From Ficedula albicollis (taxonomy: Eukaryota; Chordata; Aves; Passeriformes; Muscicapidae): a stretch of 64,000 nt of DNA. Position 1 is the stretch's first letter. The number at the start of each line of letters is the position of its first letter. This document shows, one piece after another, positions 63,974 through 64,000 of the stretch. The position numbers and the translations under genes were made by a program. The stretch covers positions 4,689,026 through 4,753,025 of the forward strand of contig NC_021678.1 of assembly GCF_000247815.1 (NCBI RefSeq), given 5' to 3'. Below the pieces are notes generated by a model. The model was not told the origin of the DNA. It was given only the letters and a program-made list of their open reading frames with translations, and did not search any database.

Positions 63974-64000
63974 TGGGGCTCCTCTCCAGGCTGAGCAGCC
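63974..64000 (-). mobile_element. CR1 LINE fragment, antisense, cut by window end
   Basis: 'tggggctcctctccaggctg' and 'agcagcc' match the antisense CR1 segment also seen at 41692-41838. The element continues beyond the window. Confidence 0.8.

Overview
This window looks like nuclear DNA from a bird, most likely a songbird (passerine). The main evidence is at least two dozen truncated CR1 retrotransposon copies. Many belong to the young subfamily whose antisense strand reads 'ccatgggcagggacacctt', and several tails end in the CR1-type 'attctgtgattct' octamer pattern. Solo LTRs of avian endogenous retroviruses, an AT-rich CpG-poor background and the absence of long open frames fit an intron-rich or intergenic vertebrate region. 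The 'bird' call is firm; 'passerine' is an inference from recalled repeat consensus.

Layout. 1-5415: unique AT-rich sequence with two CR1 tails and one 104-bp tandem duplication. 5416-5976: an anomalous block bounded by two poly-A runs. It holds a CpG-rich piece of unknown origin, 30 Cs, a 12-base exact match to the 3' end of Illumina adapters, and an LTR-like piece. 5977-16608: unique DNA with CR1 tails and several short tandem duplications. 16609-18669: a minus-strand LTR-type element with a GC-rich stretch, ending in 415 consecutive Cs. 18670-43935: unique DNA, many CR1 pieces, one older CR1/L3-like LINE relic (about 39866-40470), a plus-strand LTR (about 23715-24292) and a minus-strand solo LTR (42088-42426). 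43936-45117: a CR1 copy with a 445-bp internal duplication and a 62-C run. 45748-49505: three further LTRs. 51067-51690: a CR1 copy interrupted by 481 Cs. 51691-64000: unique DNA, more CR1, one plausible 3'-terminal coding exon (57580-57910), an exact 128-bp tandem duplication, and CR1 at the right edge.

Genes. I recognise no named gene, and no rRNA or tRNA. The only stretch with real coding character is 57580-57910 (+): its third codon positions are mostly G or C in an AT-rich setting, and a possible acceptor precedes it. Long proline or glycine open frames at the C runs, and recurrent open frames across antisense CR1, are artefacts of repeats.

Most notable. (1) Very long C homopolymers, two of them interrupting CR1 and one ending an LTR-like element, plus a likely adapter remnant, point to assembly or gap-filling errors. 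(2) Seventeen local two- or three-copy direct duplications (30-445 bp units) occur in 64 kb, an unusual density that is either a real mutational feature or false duplication. (3) There is an unassigned candidate terminal exon. I see no convincing new multi-gene system.
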